Assembly (NCBI RefSeq): GCF_003986975.1
Contig: NZ_PIPO01000002.1
Location: 496,001-560,000, forward strand
Reading direction: 5' to 3'
From: Aliidiomarina soli
GTDB taxonomy: Bacteria; Pseudomonadota; Gammaproteobacteria; Enterobacterales; Alteromonadaceae
DNA: 64,000 bases
The notes under the pieces are model-generated. The model was not told the DNA's origin, did no database searches, and saw only the letters and a list, made by a program, of their open reading frames with translations. The translations under genes and the position numbers were made by a program. This document shows, one piece after another, positions 18,092 through 29,224 of the stretch (its first letter is position 1; every line of letters starts with the position of its first letter).

Positions 18092-19975
18092 ATGCGACTG
18101 GCTCAAACATCGATAATAATAGCCGCATTATTCGCCTCGCCGTTATTCAGCACTCTCGCCAGTGCATCGGAGGGGAGTGAGCAGGTAACTGTTGCTGAGA
18201 TCGAAAGTCACATTTCGACTATTGAGTCTCAGTATCAGAGCACACAGGAAGAGCGCCGAGAGATGGAGGCGCAGCTTAATAGTGTGCGCGAGCGTCTTGA
18301 GCAGGCGCGTCAGCAAAGTGAGGCGGTTGAACAAGAACGTCGGCAGGCGCTGGAACAGATGAACCGCCGTTATCGTGAACTGGTTGACAACCCCGAAACT
18401 GATATCTCTGAAGCCCAACAGGCGTACCAGCAAGCCGTGGTAAACGCGCAACGCAATACACAGCAGGTCAGTGAACTATCTGCTGAATTGTCGAATTTGC
18501 AGGCGCAGCAAGAGCGTCACCGGGTTCGTGAGCATGGCCTCGTTAACCAGCTGGCAACCTATCAGGAACGCCTGGCGTTGGCTCGTGTTGACCGTGTGAT
18601 AACTGAATTCGGAGCGACCAGTCAGGTTCGCGTAGAACAAGAAGTAACCTGTGATCGTGATGAAACTATCGGTCAATGTGAAAGCCGTGCAGACTTGCTT
18701 GCCAAGCAACGGGCGTCACGCAATTTCCTTGATAGTGCATTTGACCGCCTGACTGAATCTGAACAAGCAATTAAGCACCGCGATCAGGTGAGTCCGGATG
18801 TCCGTCTTATTGGTTCACGTCCATTGAACAGTGGTTTCAGTGGACAGCGTAACTATTCGGTTAACTTGCAGGTCGACCTGCAGGGCCGTATTACACGCAC
18901 TGATGTTTGTAAATTACTTGAACTCGATGTTCGTTATTGCACCGATAATGTGCAAGCTTCTAACGAAGAGGCGAGTGATGACGGAAAAAAGCCGTCTGAC
19001 GAGGACGTCATGCACCGCGTCCTCATTCGTTCAAATGTCTATGATGACCAGGTAATGATTAATGGCGAGCGCTACGGCTCGACCCCGATTGAGTTAATGC
19101 TGGAAACCGGCGAATATGATTTGGTTGTGAGCCGTCGTGGATATACGTCGCATAATGTACGAATGAATGTAAACCGGTCGGCCACCTACAGTGCTGAACT
19201 TGACCGTTTAGCCTATGATTTCTCTCCCGGCGAAATTATTCAGGACTCTGTTGGAAATCGCAATGAAGGGCCGTCGCTGATTGTTATCCCTTCAGGAAGT
19301 CAGCGGTTAGGTAATATTCGTAGTGGTTCCAGCGGTGACCCTCAGGTTCGTAATTTTGAACTGAGTGTTCCTTTAGCGGTTGGTGTGTTCCCCGTTACGA
19401 TTGAACAGTTTGGCGTTTTCGTGCGTGATACAGGGTACGTGACGACCGCCGAAAAAGGCGATGCGTGTAACGTGATGATTGATGGCGTGGTCCAGGCTGA
19501 CCCAAATATTACCTGGGAAGAGCCTGGTTACTCGGTGCAGGAACGTATGCCGGTGACCTGTGTGAGCTACGGTGATGCGCAGCGTTATGCGGCCTGGTTG
19601 ACGCAAAAAACAGGTGAGCGCTATCGTTTAGCCAGTGAAGACGAATGGGAATACGCGGCCCGCGCCGGTACCGATACGCACTACTGGTGGGGAAATGGTA
19701 TCGGGTCCGGACGTGCTAATTGCTTTAGTTGCGGTACTCGTTGGGCTGGAGATAGTCCTTCGCCGATGGGAACCTTTGCCAAGAACCCGTTTGGTTTAGA
19801 AGATACAGTGGGAAATGTGTGGGAATGGACGAGTGCAAGGGATGGTTCGTCTCCAGTCGCACGCGGGGGAGCCTACAACTTTGCTCCAAGCCTGGTACGA
19901 GTGTCGTCCAGAATGGAGCTATATTCATCGTTTAGCGCAAACTATGTTGGTTTCCGGGTCGTGCGAGAAGAATGA
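18092..19975 (+). CDS. Secreted coiled-coil / PEGA / SUMF1-fold protein
   Basis: 627 residues with a Sec signal peptide (MRLAQTSIIIAALFASPL..., cleavage near residue 25). Residues ~35-170 form a long Glu/Gln/Arg-rich coiled coil; 180-290 is an uncharacterised region with Cys pairs; 309-372 is a PEGA surface domain (VMINGERYGSTPIEL); 395-627 is a formylglycine-generating-enzyme (SUMF1) fold with SEDEWEYAARAGT, NVWEWTSA, ARGGAYNF and VGFRVV. The FGE catalytic cysteines are missing: the region after RGG reads AYNFAPSLV where active FGE has two Cys. So a binding or structural role is more likely than sulfatase activation. ATG at 18092 preceded by GGGGA. It lies 113 bp upstream of mreB; no functional link is shown. 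Confidence 0.8.
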   Translation: MRLAQTSIIIAALFASPLFSTLASASEGSEQVTVAEIESHISTIESQYQSTQEERREMEAQLNSVRERLEQARQQSEAVEQERRQALEQMNRRYRELVDNPETDISEAQQAYQQAVVNAQRNTQQVSELSAELSNLQAQQERHRVREHGLVNQLATYQERLALARVDRVITEFGATSQVRVEQEVTCDRDETIGQCESRADLLAKQRASRNFLDSAFDRLTESEQAIKHRDQVSPDVRLIGSRPLNSGFSGQRNYSVNLQVDLQGRITRTDVCKLLELDVRYCTDNVQASNEEASDDGKKPSDEDVMHRVLIRSNVYDDQVMINGERYGSTPIELMLETGEYDLVVSRRGYTSHNVRMNVNRSATYSAELDRLAYDFSPGEIIQDSVGNRNEGPSLIVIPSGSQRLGNIRSGSSGDPQVRNFELSVPLAVGVFPVTIEQFGVFVRDTGYVTTAEKGDACNVMIDGVVQADPNITWEEPGYSVQERMPVTCVSYGDAQRYAAWLTQKTGERYRLASEDEWEYAARAGTDTHYWWGNGIGSGRANCFSCGTRWAGDSPSPMGTFAKNPFGLEDTVGNVWEWTSARDGSSPVARGGAYNFAPSLVRVSSRMELYSSFSANYVGFRVVREE

Positions 19976-20076
19976 TTTATTTATCCGGCAAGGGGGGTAT
20001 CCGCCTTGTTGCTCGCTTGTTAGCTACCCGTTGGCCTGCTACAGTTACGCCGGTTTTAATACACAGATTATTTTAG

Positions 20077-21132
<1,056 letters not shown>

Positions 21133-21134
21133 TT

Positions 21135-22007
21135 GTGAACCAGCTCTTTAATCAACCGATCTCCCTTAAAGGGCGTTTAACGCTAGCCTTAGTGCTGGCG
21201 TTTTTGCTTTTGATTCTTGATTTGCGCATGGGGGCGATGCAACAGGTACGGATGGTCCTCAATTCTGCAGTCAGCCCGGTTCAGTACCTGGCAGCAGTGC
21301 CTGAGCAACTCCTGCAAGGGGTTTATGAAAGTGTTCGTACCCGCCGCTCGCTAAGTAGCGAAAATGCGCAGTTAAAGCGAGAAATGCTCGAGTTACAGGG
21401 CGTGGTACAGCGCTTTGACTTCCTCGTGACCGAGAATCAACGCCTACGAAGTCTGCTTTCAAGCGAATCGGATTTGGACACCACACGAATGGTGGCTGAA
21501 GTCATTGCCGTCGATTCGGACCCCTTTAGTCAGCAGGTCGTGATTAATAAAGGCCTGTTACATGGCGTCTATCTGGGGCAGCCAGTGATTGATGATCAGG
21601 GCATTGTTGGCCAGATCAGCAGTGTCGGGGTTAGCACCTCGCGAGTTATCCTTATTTCAGATCCGAGCCATGGCTTACCTACGCGGTCACGCATCTCCGG
21701 CATCCGGGTTGTTGCCCAGGGAGTTGGCGAGACCGAACGCCTGGAACTTATGCATGTGCCGCATTCCACTGATTTAGAAGAAGGTGAGTTATTGTTTTCA
21801 TCCTCCTTGGGTGGTGTCTTTCCTGAAGGGTATCCGGTTGCAGAGATTACCCGTATCCGACGTGACGAATCATTTCCGTTTGCACAGGTCGATGCTCGCC
21901 CGGTAGCACAGCTGGACAGAATACGGATGGTACTGCTGTTGTGGCCAGCCGATGGAGAGCACGCACCGTCGGCAATACCAGAGTTACTTGAGGAGGCAGG
22001 GCAATGA
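21135..22007 (+). CDS. mreC: Rod shape-determining protein MreC
   Basis: Bitopic inner-membrane protein whose periplasmic domain activates the RodA-PBP2 synthase. 290 residues: short cytoplasmic tail, TM at about 14-30, coiled coil about 65-105 (SSENAQLKREMLELQG), then the beta-domain (VVINKGLLHGVYLGQPVIDD; GIVGQIS). GTG start at 21135, two bases after the mreB stop. Stop overlaps the mreD start by 4 bp. Confidence 0.95.
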   Translation: MNQLFNQPISLKGRLTLALVLAFLLLILDLRMGAMQQVRMVLNSAVSPVQYLAAVPEQLLQGVYESVRTRRSLSSENAQLKREMLELQGVVQRFDFLVTENQRLRSLLSSESDLDTTRMVAEVIAVDSDPFSQQVVINKGLLHGVYLGQPVIDDQGIVGQISSVGVSTSRVILISDPSHGLPTRSRISGIRVVAQGVGETERLELMHVPHSTDLEEGELLFSSSLGGVFPEGYPVAEITRIRRDESFPFAQVDARPVAQLDRIRMVLLLWPADGEHAPSAIPELLEEAGQ

Positions 22008-22489
22008 CCTCACGTTTTTCTCAACGGATGGCGATTAATGCCGCGTTGATGATGGGATTGGTGCTTTCGGTAATGCCGATGTCAGCTGGCTTGCAAGCGT
22101 GGCGTCCGGAATGGTCGATGATGATTCTATTGTATTGGGTGATGGCTGTTCCGAACCGGGTGAATATCGGAACCTGCTTCATTATCGGCCTGTTAATGGA
22201 TGTATTGCTCGGGTCGACGCTCGGTATTCACGCCGCCGGGATGTCATTTGTAGGCTATATTTTTGCTCATCACTATAAACGTATCCGCAACTTCTCGTTG
22301 TCACAGCAAGCATTGTTCGTTGGTCTTATGGTCATGATTGAACGCTCAATTGTTTATCTGGTCGAATACTACGTGAGTAACGCCAGTTTACAGAGTAACT
22401 ATTTTCTACCGGCGGTTAGCTCCGCAATTATCTGGCCTTGGTTGTTCTTGGTAATGAGGAAAGTTCGCCGTCGTTTTGGAGTCGCATGA
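22004..22489 (+). CDS. mreD: Rod shape-determining protein MreD
   Basis: Small polytopic inner-membrane partner of MreC. 161 residues with about five hydrophobic helices; the segment IGLLMDVLLGSTLGIHA carries the conserved D-x-L-x-G pattern of the family. Overlaps mreC by 4 bp (ATGA) and maf by 4 bp, so translation is coupled along the operon. Confidence 0.93.
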   Translation: MTSRFSQRMAINAALMMGLVLSVMPMSAGLQAWRPEWSMMILLYWVMAVPNRVNIGTCFIIGLLMDVLLGSTLGIHAAGMSFVGYIFAHHYKRIRNFSLSQQALFVGLMVMIERSIVYLVEYYVSNASLQSNYFLPAVSSAIIWPWLFLVMRKVRRRFGVA

Positions 22490-23061
22490 AACCTCTCTAC
22501 CTGGCGTCCGGTTCGCCGCGACGTTATGAATTACTACAGTTGCTGCAGTACCCCTTTTCAGTTATCCGCCCCCACGTGCCTGAAATACCGCAGGATGACG
22601 AAGCCGCTCATGCCTACGTGTCACGTCTGGCGTGCAGCAAGGCGTCCGCCGGGTTGCCTCTGCGCGAAAGCACTGCAGGCATTGTCATTGGTGCCGATAC
22701 TATAGTTGTCGTTGACGGTGACATTCTGGAAAAACCACGTGATAAAGCGCATTTTTTGCAAATGTTTAGCCGTCTCAGCGGGCGCGCTCATCAGGTGATG
22801 ACCGCGGTATGTGTCGACGACGGTAACCGCCAGTTGCATGACCTGGTGACCACCGAAATTCGCTTTCGTCAAATTAGTAGCGATGAAGCTGAGCACTATT
22901 GGGCCACCGGTGAACCTACGGACAAGGCGGGTGGTTATGGCATTCAGGGGTACGCAGGTAAGTTTGTTGAATTTATCCGGGGTAGCTACTTTGCGGTGGT
23001 CGGACTGCCGCTGTATGAAACGGACCAATTGATTAAGCGACTTGCAGAGGATAGCCGATGA
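22486..23061 (+). CDS. maf: Maf-family nucleoside triphosphate pyrophosphatase
   Basis: House-cleaning enzyme that hydrolyses dTTP/UTP or modified nucleotides to monophosphates (YhdE-type by position and synteny). 191 residues starting MKPLYLASGSPRR, the P-loop-like Maf signature SxSPRR; also GADTIVVVDG with the metal-binding Asp and the conserved GYGIQG motif. ATG at 22486 overlaps the mreD stop; the stop overlaps the rng start (ATGA). The subfamily is inferred from the mreD-maf-rng order. Confidence 0.93.
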   Translation: MKPLYLASGSPRRYELLQLLQYPFSVIRPHVPEIPQDDEAAHAYVSRLACSKASAGLPLRESTAGIVIGADTIVVVDGDILEKPRDKAHFLQMFSRLSGRAHQVMTAVCVDDGNRQLHDLVTTEIRFRQISSDEAEHYWATGEPTDKAGGYGIQGYAGKFVEFIRGSYFAVVGLPLYETDQLIKRLAEDSR

Positions 23062-24527
23062 GCGCAGAAATACTGATTAACGTAACCCCGAGTGAAACCC
23101 GGGTCGCTCTGGTAGAGAACGGCATTCTGCAGGAAATCCATATTGAACGTGAAGCGCGTCGCGGGCTGGTGGGCAATGTGTATATGGGGAAAGTGGCCAG
23201 AGTACTGCCCGGTATGCAAGCTGCGTTCGTAGATATTGGCCTGGAAAAGGCCGCGTTTTTGCATGCATCAGATATTATCACCCACATTGACCAGGTCGAA
23301 GAGCTTGATCGCGAGCAGCTGCCTGCGCGGGATATCTCGAGCTTAGTGAGGCAGGGGCAGTACATCATGGTGCAGGTGGTGAAAGACCCTCTGGGCACTA
23401 AGGGTGCACGGTTGACGACTGATATCACCATTCCGTCCCGCTATCTGGTCCTGACCCCGCGTTCAAATCACGTAGGCGTGTCTCAGCGTATCGATGATGA
23501 AGGTGAACGCGACCGACTCAAACAGCAGGTGAAAGAAGTCGTTGATGAACAGCTTGGGTTTATTGTCCGCACCGCCGCAGAAGGTGTCGGTGACGACGAG
23601 CTGCAACAGGACGCACGCTTTTTGCGCCGCCTGTGGGAAAAGATTAAGGAACGGAAGAAACGATTTAGTAAGGGCGGCGTGCTTTACCAGGACCTCAATC
23701 TGGGCGCACGGGTTTTGCGTGATTTTGTCGGTGGTCAGATCGAACGCATTCGCGTCGATTCCAAATTAAGCTATGAGCAGTTAAAAGACTTCGTTGATGA
23801 GTTTATTCCGGAACTGAAAGACGCCCTTGAATATTACGAAGGCGAGCGGCCTATTTTTGATATTTTCGATATTGAAAATGAGATCCAGCGTGCCCTCGAC
23901 CGCAAGGTCAATCTAAAGTCGGGTGGCAGTCTGATAATCGATCAGACCGAAGCCATGACCACCATTGATATCAATACCGGTGCCTTTGTCGGACACCGGA
24001 ATCTGGCAGAAACGATTTTTAACACCAATACCGAAGCAACCCAGGCGATCGCCCGGCAACTCAGACTGCGCAACCTTGGTGGCATTATTATTATCGACTT
24101 TATCGATATGCAGAATGAAGACCATAAGCGTCGTGTGCTGCACAGTCTGGAACAGGCGCTGGCGAAAGACCGCGCGAAGACAACGATCAATGGCTTCACC
24201 AGTTTAGGTCTGGTCGAAATGACCCGTAAGCGAACCCGTGAGAGTCTGGAGCACGTGCTGTCCTCGGAATGCCCTGTATGTCAGGGCCGCGGCACGATGA
24301 AAACGGTGGAAACCGTATGCTACGAAATCATGCGCGAAATTGTCCGCGTCAACCGCGCGTATGACGCTGACCAGTTTGTTGTTTACGCCTCAGCCGCTGT
24401 CTCAGAAGGCTTGCTCAACGAGGAGTCGCATGCATTGGCAGAGTTGGAGGTGTTTGTCGGTAAACAGGTTAAAGTTCAGGTCGAGCCCCTTTACCACCAA
24501 GAGCAGTTTGATGTGGTTATGATGTAG
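23058..24527 (+). CDS. rng: Ribonuclease G
   Basis: RNase E/G endonuclease that matures the 16S rRNA 5' end and cleaves mRNAs. 489 residues, same as E. coli. N-terminal S1 domain (GLVGNVYMGKVARVLPGM), the catalytic DNase I-like region with metal-binding Asp in TTIDINTG and IIIDFIDM, and the Zn-link CPVCQGRG. It lacks the C-terminal degradosome extension of RNase E. Translationally coupled to maf; yhdP starts one base after the stop. Confidence 0.96.
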   Translation: MSAEILINVTPSETRVALVENGILQEIHIEREARRGLVGNVYMGKVARVLPGMQAAFVDIGLEKAAFLHASDIITHIDQVEELDREQLPARDISSLVRQGQYIMVQVVKDPLGTKGARLTTDITIPSRYLVLTPRSNHVGVSQRIDDEGERDRLKQQVKEVVDEQLGFIVRTAAEGVGDDELQQDARFLRRLWEKIKERKKRFSKGGVLYQDLNLGARVLRDFVGGQIERIRVDSKLSYEQLKDFVDEFIPELKDALEYYEGERPIFDIFDIENEIQRALDRKVNLKSGGSLIIDQTEAMTTIDINTGAFVGHRNLAETIFNTNTEATQAIARQLRLRNLGGIIIIDFIDMQNEDHKRRVLHSLEQALAKDRAKTTINGFTSLGLVEMTRKRTRESLEHVLSSECPVCQGRGTMKTVETVCYEIMREIVRVNRAYDADQFVVYASAAVSEGLLNEESHALAELEVFVGKQVKVQVEPLYHQEQFDVVMM

Positions 24528-24528
24528 T

Positions 24529-27500
24529 ATGGTGCGAAGAATTCTCCATTTCACAGTGCGCAAGTTATGGCTGATGCTGGCCATCTTGCTGGTGCTCGCG
24601 GCGGTAATATTAAGCGGCGTGCGTTATAGCTTGCCCTATCTTGACCACTACCGCAGCGACATCGAATCGCTAATTGAAGAGCGCTACGGACAACGCGTGG
24701 AAATCGGTGCCCTGGCTGCGGACTGGTCAACCTTCGGTCCCTCGTTGGTATTGCAGGATGTGAGTGTCACGGTGGATCAGGCTCAGCCCTTTACCCTGCA
24801 TGTTGGGCGAACCCATTTAGTGGTCAATTTATGGCAGAGCCTGTGGAATTGGCAATGGCAGCTGGACGACTTTGTGCTGGAAGGGGTGAATGTTGATTAC
24901 CTGATTGATTTCAGCGATCCCGGCAGTGGCGAGTTGCCTTTGCTCGATGCACTCGAGGGTTTATTGCTGGAGCAACTGGAACAGTTTCAGGTCGTAGAAT
25001 CTCAGATCAATTTGCGCAACCAGGAAGGGAGCGGCAGAACGCTTTATATCGAGCAATTGAGTTGGGTTAACCGTGTCGACCGGCGTCAGGGCCGGGGTCG
25101 GGTGCGGGTGTCTGATGTAACAGCAGATAACCTGAACTTTATTCTGGATGTCGAAGGTGACCACTTCCTGACCATGCGTGGTGAGCTTTATCTGCAGGCT
25201 GAGCAACTGGATATGTCACCCTGGCTCGAAGCGGTTATTGCCGGCGTTGATATCAGCCGCGCCGAACTGAACGTGCGGGCCTGGTTTGACTTTGACCAGG
25301 GGCGCCTGGGGAACGGACAGGTTCACTTTGGCGAAAATGTGCTGCAGTGGCAGCGCGACGGACGTGATCATCAACTGGTATCGAGTCCGGTGACCTGGGG
25401 AATATGGCCGCAAGACAACGGCTGGCTGATGAACAGCGAACCCTTAACTTTCCGCGTCGACGATAGTGAATGGCCGGTCGATTCTGTGCGCTGGCATTTC
25501 CAGGATGGTGAGCATACCTGGAACTTACATAACCTTGTGTTCAGTGATACCGCTCCGCTGTGGAGTTTATTTGGTTCACCAGGTGCGCAAATTCGTGACT
25601 GGTTTGCAGGGATTAAACCAGCGGGCGTGGTGAATGACGTCCAGGTCAGGCTAAGCCCGGCACTGGAATGGAGTTTCTTCGCCAGCGCCGATAACATTCG
25701 CTGGCAATCGCATCGAGGAGTGCCAGGCCTGCAGGGCCTTAGCTTCGATTTCTGGAGTGACCTTAAGCGGGGCGCTTACCGTCTGTCAGGTGATAACGTC
25801 GCACTGGTCTCCCCGGCTACCTTTAGCAACACCCAACAGTTGTCGCGTATCCACTGGCAGGGGTACTGGGAGCGATTAAACGACGGTTGGCGGGTCGCCT
25901 TACCGGAAGGCCGGGTGCGTCTTGCCGATGTCGAATTCAATCAGCAGTTTACCCTGACCCGCGAAGGTGTCGATGTGCCGACTGTGGAATGGTGGTTAAG
26001 TGGAGACGGCGCGCAGCTGGCGGTGGCCGATGCACTTGAACTACTGCCACTGCAGCTAGGACAGCGCCTGACAGACTATTTGCGTGAAGCCATTGTCGAC
26101 GGTGAGGTCAACAAAATGTCCTTACTCTGGCGTGGCGCTTTAGAAACCTTTCCGTATTATCAGAATGACGGTGTTTTCCTGGCTAGCCTGCAGGCAAGCC
26201 CGCTGGACTTCCGGTTTCGGCCGGAATGGCCGATGGTTACAGATACTGCGATGACCATCGAATTCCGTGATCATGCATTGCGTATGTTGGCTGAAGGCGG
26301 CAGTTTGGGTGGTACTGAGGTGCTCGAAGTGGATGCGCAGATCACCGATTTAATGTTGCCGCAACGCTGGCTGAGAATAAATGCGAAAGCCCGTTCAACC
26401 GGTGTTGCTGCGCGCGAGCTGTTTATGGACAGTCCATTACAGAAAACAGTCGGAGCCGCATTGCAGCGGCTCCATTCCGAGGACAGCTTTGACGGTGAAG
26501 TGGAATTACAGATCCCGCTGTTTGCTGCTGCGCAGGATCAGAGTGAAGATCCTCGTATACGTGTTGCAGGGCATGTCGATTTTAGCGGCCAGCAGTTATT
26601 GATTGAGCCGATTGGAATGACACTGAAAAACCTCGATGGTCGTTTCAACTTTGACGATGATCATCTGGACGCGGAGTCAGTAACAGCGGAAGTCTATAAC
26701 TTACCGTTGCAACTGTCGCTGGCTGGCGCTCCTTTTGAGCAGGAAGCTGACAAGGGGTACGGCCTAGATGTAACTGTGGCGGGCGAGTGGCCCGCTGAGT
26801 TTATTCACCGTCAGTTGGACGCGCAGTGGCTGGATGAGTTTGTGGATGGCGATGTGCGCAGTGACGCAAATCTTGCGTTGCGCTTTATTGACGACGGATT
26901 CAGTTATCGCTGGGCGATGCGAACTATGCTCGATCAGTTAACGATGGATTTGCCTGCTCCGCTAGGGGCTGAACGCGCCGCGGGCGACTACTTCGATTTT
27001 ACGATTCGTGGTGATCACGAACAGATGATGGTCACCGCATTATGGCCATCATTGCTGCGCTTTGAAGGAGCGCTCCCGCTCGGCGAGAAAACATTTAGCC
27101 GAGCGCTGGTAGAATTGGGCGAGACTCCAGAACGGGGCCCGGCACTGAGTGATGAAGGGCTTGCGCTTTATCTTGATCTGGACGAACTGGATGTCAGTTC
27201 ATGGCTTGCCATTCGTAATGCCTTGTTAGCCGCTCCTCAAGGGGCTGACGAAGGCGCCGGTATAGCGTGGCGCCTGCCGGCGCTTAACCAGCTTAGTGGC
27301 CGTATTCAGCAGCTCAGCCTCTTGGGCCAGCAGCTGGAGGACGTTCAACTCAGTGGCCGAACCGAAGACGAGGGCCTTAGTTTCGATCTTATTTCTGACT
27401 CCGGCCGGGTGGCGATGATGCTTCCGCATGACCCGCAACAGCCAATTGCCGTTCGCGCTGATTATCTTAGCCTGCAAAAAGTTGAGAACAACAACTCAGA

Positions 27501-28413
27501 GTCCTCAAGTGTGGATTTAACCCCAGCTGGTGACGTCTTCGACCAGTTACCTGCGATTCATCTGGTTTGCCAGCTATGTCGCTACGACGAAAAAGAAATA
27601 GGGCGTATCGAAGCGACTATTGACCCCAGCTATGAGGGTGAACAGTTGCGGAATCTGAATATACGACGGTCGGGCGCAGAGGTTGATATGACCGGCGGCT
27701 GGCAGAAAGGTGACACTGGTTATGTCAGTCGTGTGCAAGGCTGGGTCGCGGTCAATGACATTGGTAACCTGTTTGCCGACTTTGGCGTCAGCTCTGTGGT
27801 GCGGGACTCCAGCACTCAGCTCGAATTCGATCTGCACTGGGACGGTTCGCCGGCAGAGTTTAATAAGCAGAGCCTGTCAGGTGCGATCGACTGGGAGCTA
27901 GGGTCAGGCTATTTGCGTGATGTGAGTGACGGCGGAGCCCGTTTGTTTTCGCTGTTCAGCCTGGAAAGCCTGATGCGTAAACTAACGCTCGACTTTCGCG
28001 ATATATTTGCGCGCGGGATGTTTTACTCAAGCTTTCGCGGTACGCTGACGATCGACGAGGGTATTGTCTACACTGACAATACCCGTATGAATGGTTCGGC
28101 TGGTGATATGGATGTACGTGGCAGTACCAACCTGGTCAGTGAAGCACTGGACTACCAGTTGGTGTACGTACCGAAAGTTACCTCGAGCCTGCCAGTGTTA
28201 GTTGCATGGATGGTGAACCCGCCGACCGGGATTGCCGCATTGCTGATTGACCGGGTGCTACATGATGCTCAGGTTATATCGCGCTTAGAATATTCGATTA
28301 CCGGAACGGTTTCACAGCCAGTTGTAAATGAAGAGGCACGTGACCAGATGGATGTTGATATCCCTGACATCGAGTTTGAGCAATCGACGGAGAACGAAGA
28401 TGACCCAAGTTAG
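24529..28413 (+). CDS. yhdP: YhdP family AsmA-like envelope protein
   Basis: Very large (1294 aa) bridge-type protein anchored in the inner membrane by one N-terminal helix (about residues 10-28) with the rest in the periplasm. In E. coli, YhdP acts with TamB and YdbH to carry phospholipids to the outer membrane. Support is the size (E. coli 1266 aa), the single N-terminal TM, the repetitive beta-strand composition with few cysteines, the conserved C-terminal segment DYQLVYVPKVTSSLPVL, and the rng-yhdP-tldD context. Stop overlaps the next gene by 14 bp. Confidence 0.92.
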   Translation: MVRRILHFTVRKLWLMLAILLVLAAVILSGVRYSLPYLDHYRSDIESLIEERYGQRVEIGALAADWSTFGPSLVLQDVSVTVDQAQPFTLHVGRTHLVVNLWQSLWNWQWQLDDFVLEGVNVDYLIDFSDPGSGELPLLDALEGLLLEQLEQFQVVESQINLRNQEGSGRTLYIEQLSWVNRVDRRQGRGRVRVSDVTADNLNFILDVEGDHFLTMRGELYLQAEQLDMSPWLEAVIAGVDISRAELNVRAWFDFDQGRLGNGQVHFGENVLQWQRDGRDHQLVSSPVTWGIWPQDNGWLMNSEPLTFRVDDSEWPVDSVRWHFQDGEHTWNLHNLVFSDTAPLWSLFGSPGAQIRDWFAGIKPAGVVNDVQVRLSPALEWSFFASADNIRWQSHRGVPGLQGLSFDFWSDLKRGAYRLSGDNVALVSPATFSNTQQLSRIHWQGYWERLNDGWRVALPEGRVRLADVEFNQQFTLTREGVDVPTVEWWLSGDGAQLAVADALELLPLQLGQRLTDYLREAIVDGEVNKMSLLWRGALETFPYYQNDGVFLASLQASPLDFRFRPEWPMVTDTAMTIEFRDHALRMLAEGGSLGGTEVLEVDAQITDLMLPQRWLRINAKARSTGVAARELFMDSPLQKTVGAALQRLHSEDSFDGEVELQIPLFAAAQDQSEDPRIRVAGHVDFSGQQLLIEPIGMTLKNLDGRFNFDDDHLDAESVTAEVYNLPLQLSLAGAPFEQEADKGYGLDVTVAGEWPAEFIHRQLDAQWLDEFVDGDVRSDANLALRFIDDGFSYRWAMRTMLDQLTMDLPAPLGAERAAGDYFDFTIRGDHEQMMVTALWPSLLRFEGALPLGEKTFSRALVELGETPERGPALSDEGLALYLDLDELDVSSWLAIRNALLAAPQGADEGAGIAWRLPALNQLSGRIQQLSLLGQQLEDVQLSGRTEDEGLSFDLISDSGRVAMMLPHDPQQPIAVRADYLSLQKVENNNSESSSVDLTPAGDVFDQLPAIHLVCQLCRYDEKEIGRIEATIDPSYEGEQLRNLNIRRSGAEVDMTGGWQKGDTGYVSRVQGWVAVNDIGNLFADFGVSSVVRDSSTQLEFDLHWDGSPAEFNKQSLSGAIDWELGSGYLRDVSDGGARLFSLFSLESLMRKLTLDFRDIFARGMFYSSFRGTLTIDEGIVYTDNTRMNGSAGDMDVRGSTNLVSEALDYQLVYVPKVTSSLPVLVAWMVNPPTGIAALLIDRVLHDAQVISRLEYSITGTVSQPVVNEEARDQMDVDIPDIEFEQSTENEDDPS

Positions 28414-29224
28414 TGTGATTCAATGGACGTCGGGCAACGAACCTGAAGAGAACATTGCCCAGCTAAAACGCCTGATCCAGTTATTACCGGCAGAACGGCC
28501 GCAGTTGGTTGTTTTACCGGAAGCCTTCGCCAGCTTTGGTGCCGGTGAATCGAACCAGTTACAACGTGCTGAGCAGCCAGGACAGGGCCCGATTCAGGAG
28601 GCGATTGCTGATCTGGCGCGTACCCATAAATTGTGGATAGTTGCCGGCACCATACCGTTGCAGGCGGGTGAACGATATGCGGGCGCTTCGTTGCTATTCG
28701 ATGACCAGGGCGAACAGCGCGCCCGCTATGACAAAATTCATTTGTTTGACGCCACGGTTGAAGACGGCACAGGTAGTTACCAGGAGTCCCGGTATACCAA
28801 GCCAGGTGAAGAACTGGTGGTAGCCGAATCGCCATTTGGTCGTATTGGTATGGCGGTTTGTTATGACTTGCGCTTTCCTGAGCAGTTTCGTGCTCTGCGT
28901 CAGGCCGGGGCCGACATTATCGTGCTGCCCTCAGCGTTTACCAGGGTCACCGGCCGGGCGCACTGGCAACCACTATTGCAGGCCAGAGCGATCGAAAACC
29001 AGTGCTATATGATTGCGCCGAATCAGGGTGGGGAACATCCTGACGGACGTGAGACCTGGGGTCACTCGATGATCATTGACCCCTGGGGCAAAATTTGTAC
29101 GGAAATTAGTAGCGACATTGGCGTCGGCTCGGTACGACTGGACACGTCCAGTCTGGAGAAAGTTCGCCGCCGAATGCCCGTCGATGCGCACAATCAATTT
29201 AAGGTGAAGTTTAAAAATGCATGA
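28400..29224 (+). CDS. Carbon-nitrogen hydrolase (Nit-like amidase)
   Basis: 274-residue nitrilase-superfamily enzyme with the Glu-Lys-Cys triad visible: LPEAFASF (Glu), RYDKIHLFD (Lys) and [12 protein letters not shown] (Cys). The sequence style is that of Nit1/YbeM, which hydrolyses deaminated glutathione, a repair reaction; the substrate here is inferred. ATG at 28400 lies inside the yhdP 3' end. A longer in-frame reading from 28328 would start deep inside yhdP and is rejected. A nitrilase between yhdP and tldD is common in gammaproteobacteria. It overlaps tldD by 8 bp. Confidence 0.88.
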   Translation: MTQVSVIQWTSGNEPEENIAQLKRLIQLLPAERPQLVVLPEAFASFGAGESNQLQRAEQPGQGPIQEAIADLARTHKLWIVAGTIPLQAGERYAGASLLFDDQGEQRARYDKIHLFDATVEDGTGSYQESRYTKPGEELVVAESPFGRIGMAVCYDLRFPEQFRALRQAGADIIVLPSAFTRVTGRAHWQPLLQARAIENQCYMIAPNQGGEHPDGRETWGHSMIIDPWGKICTEISSDIGVGSVRLDTSSLEKVRRRMPVDAHNQFKVKFKNA

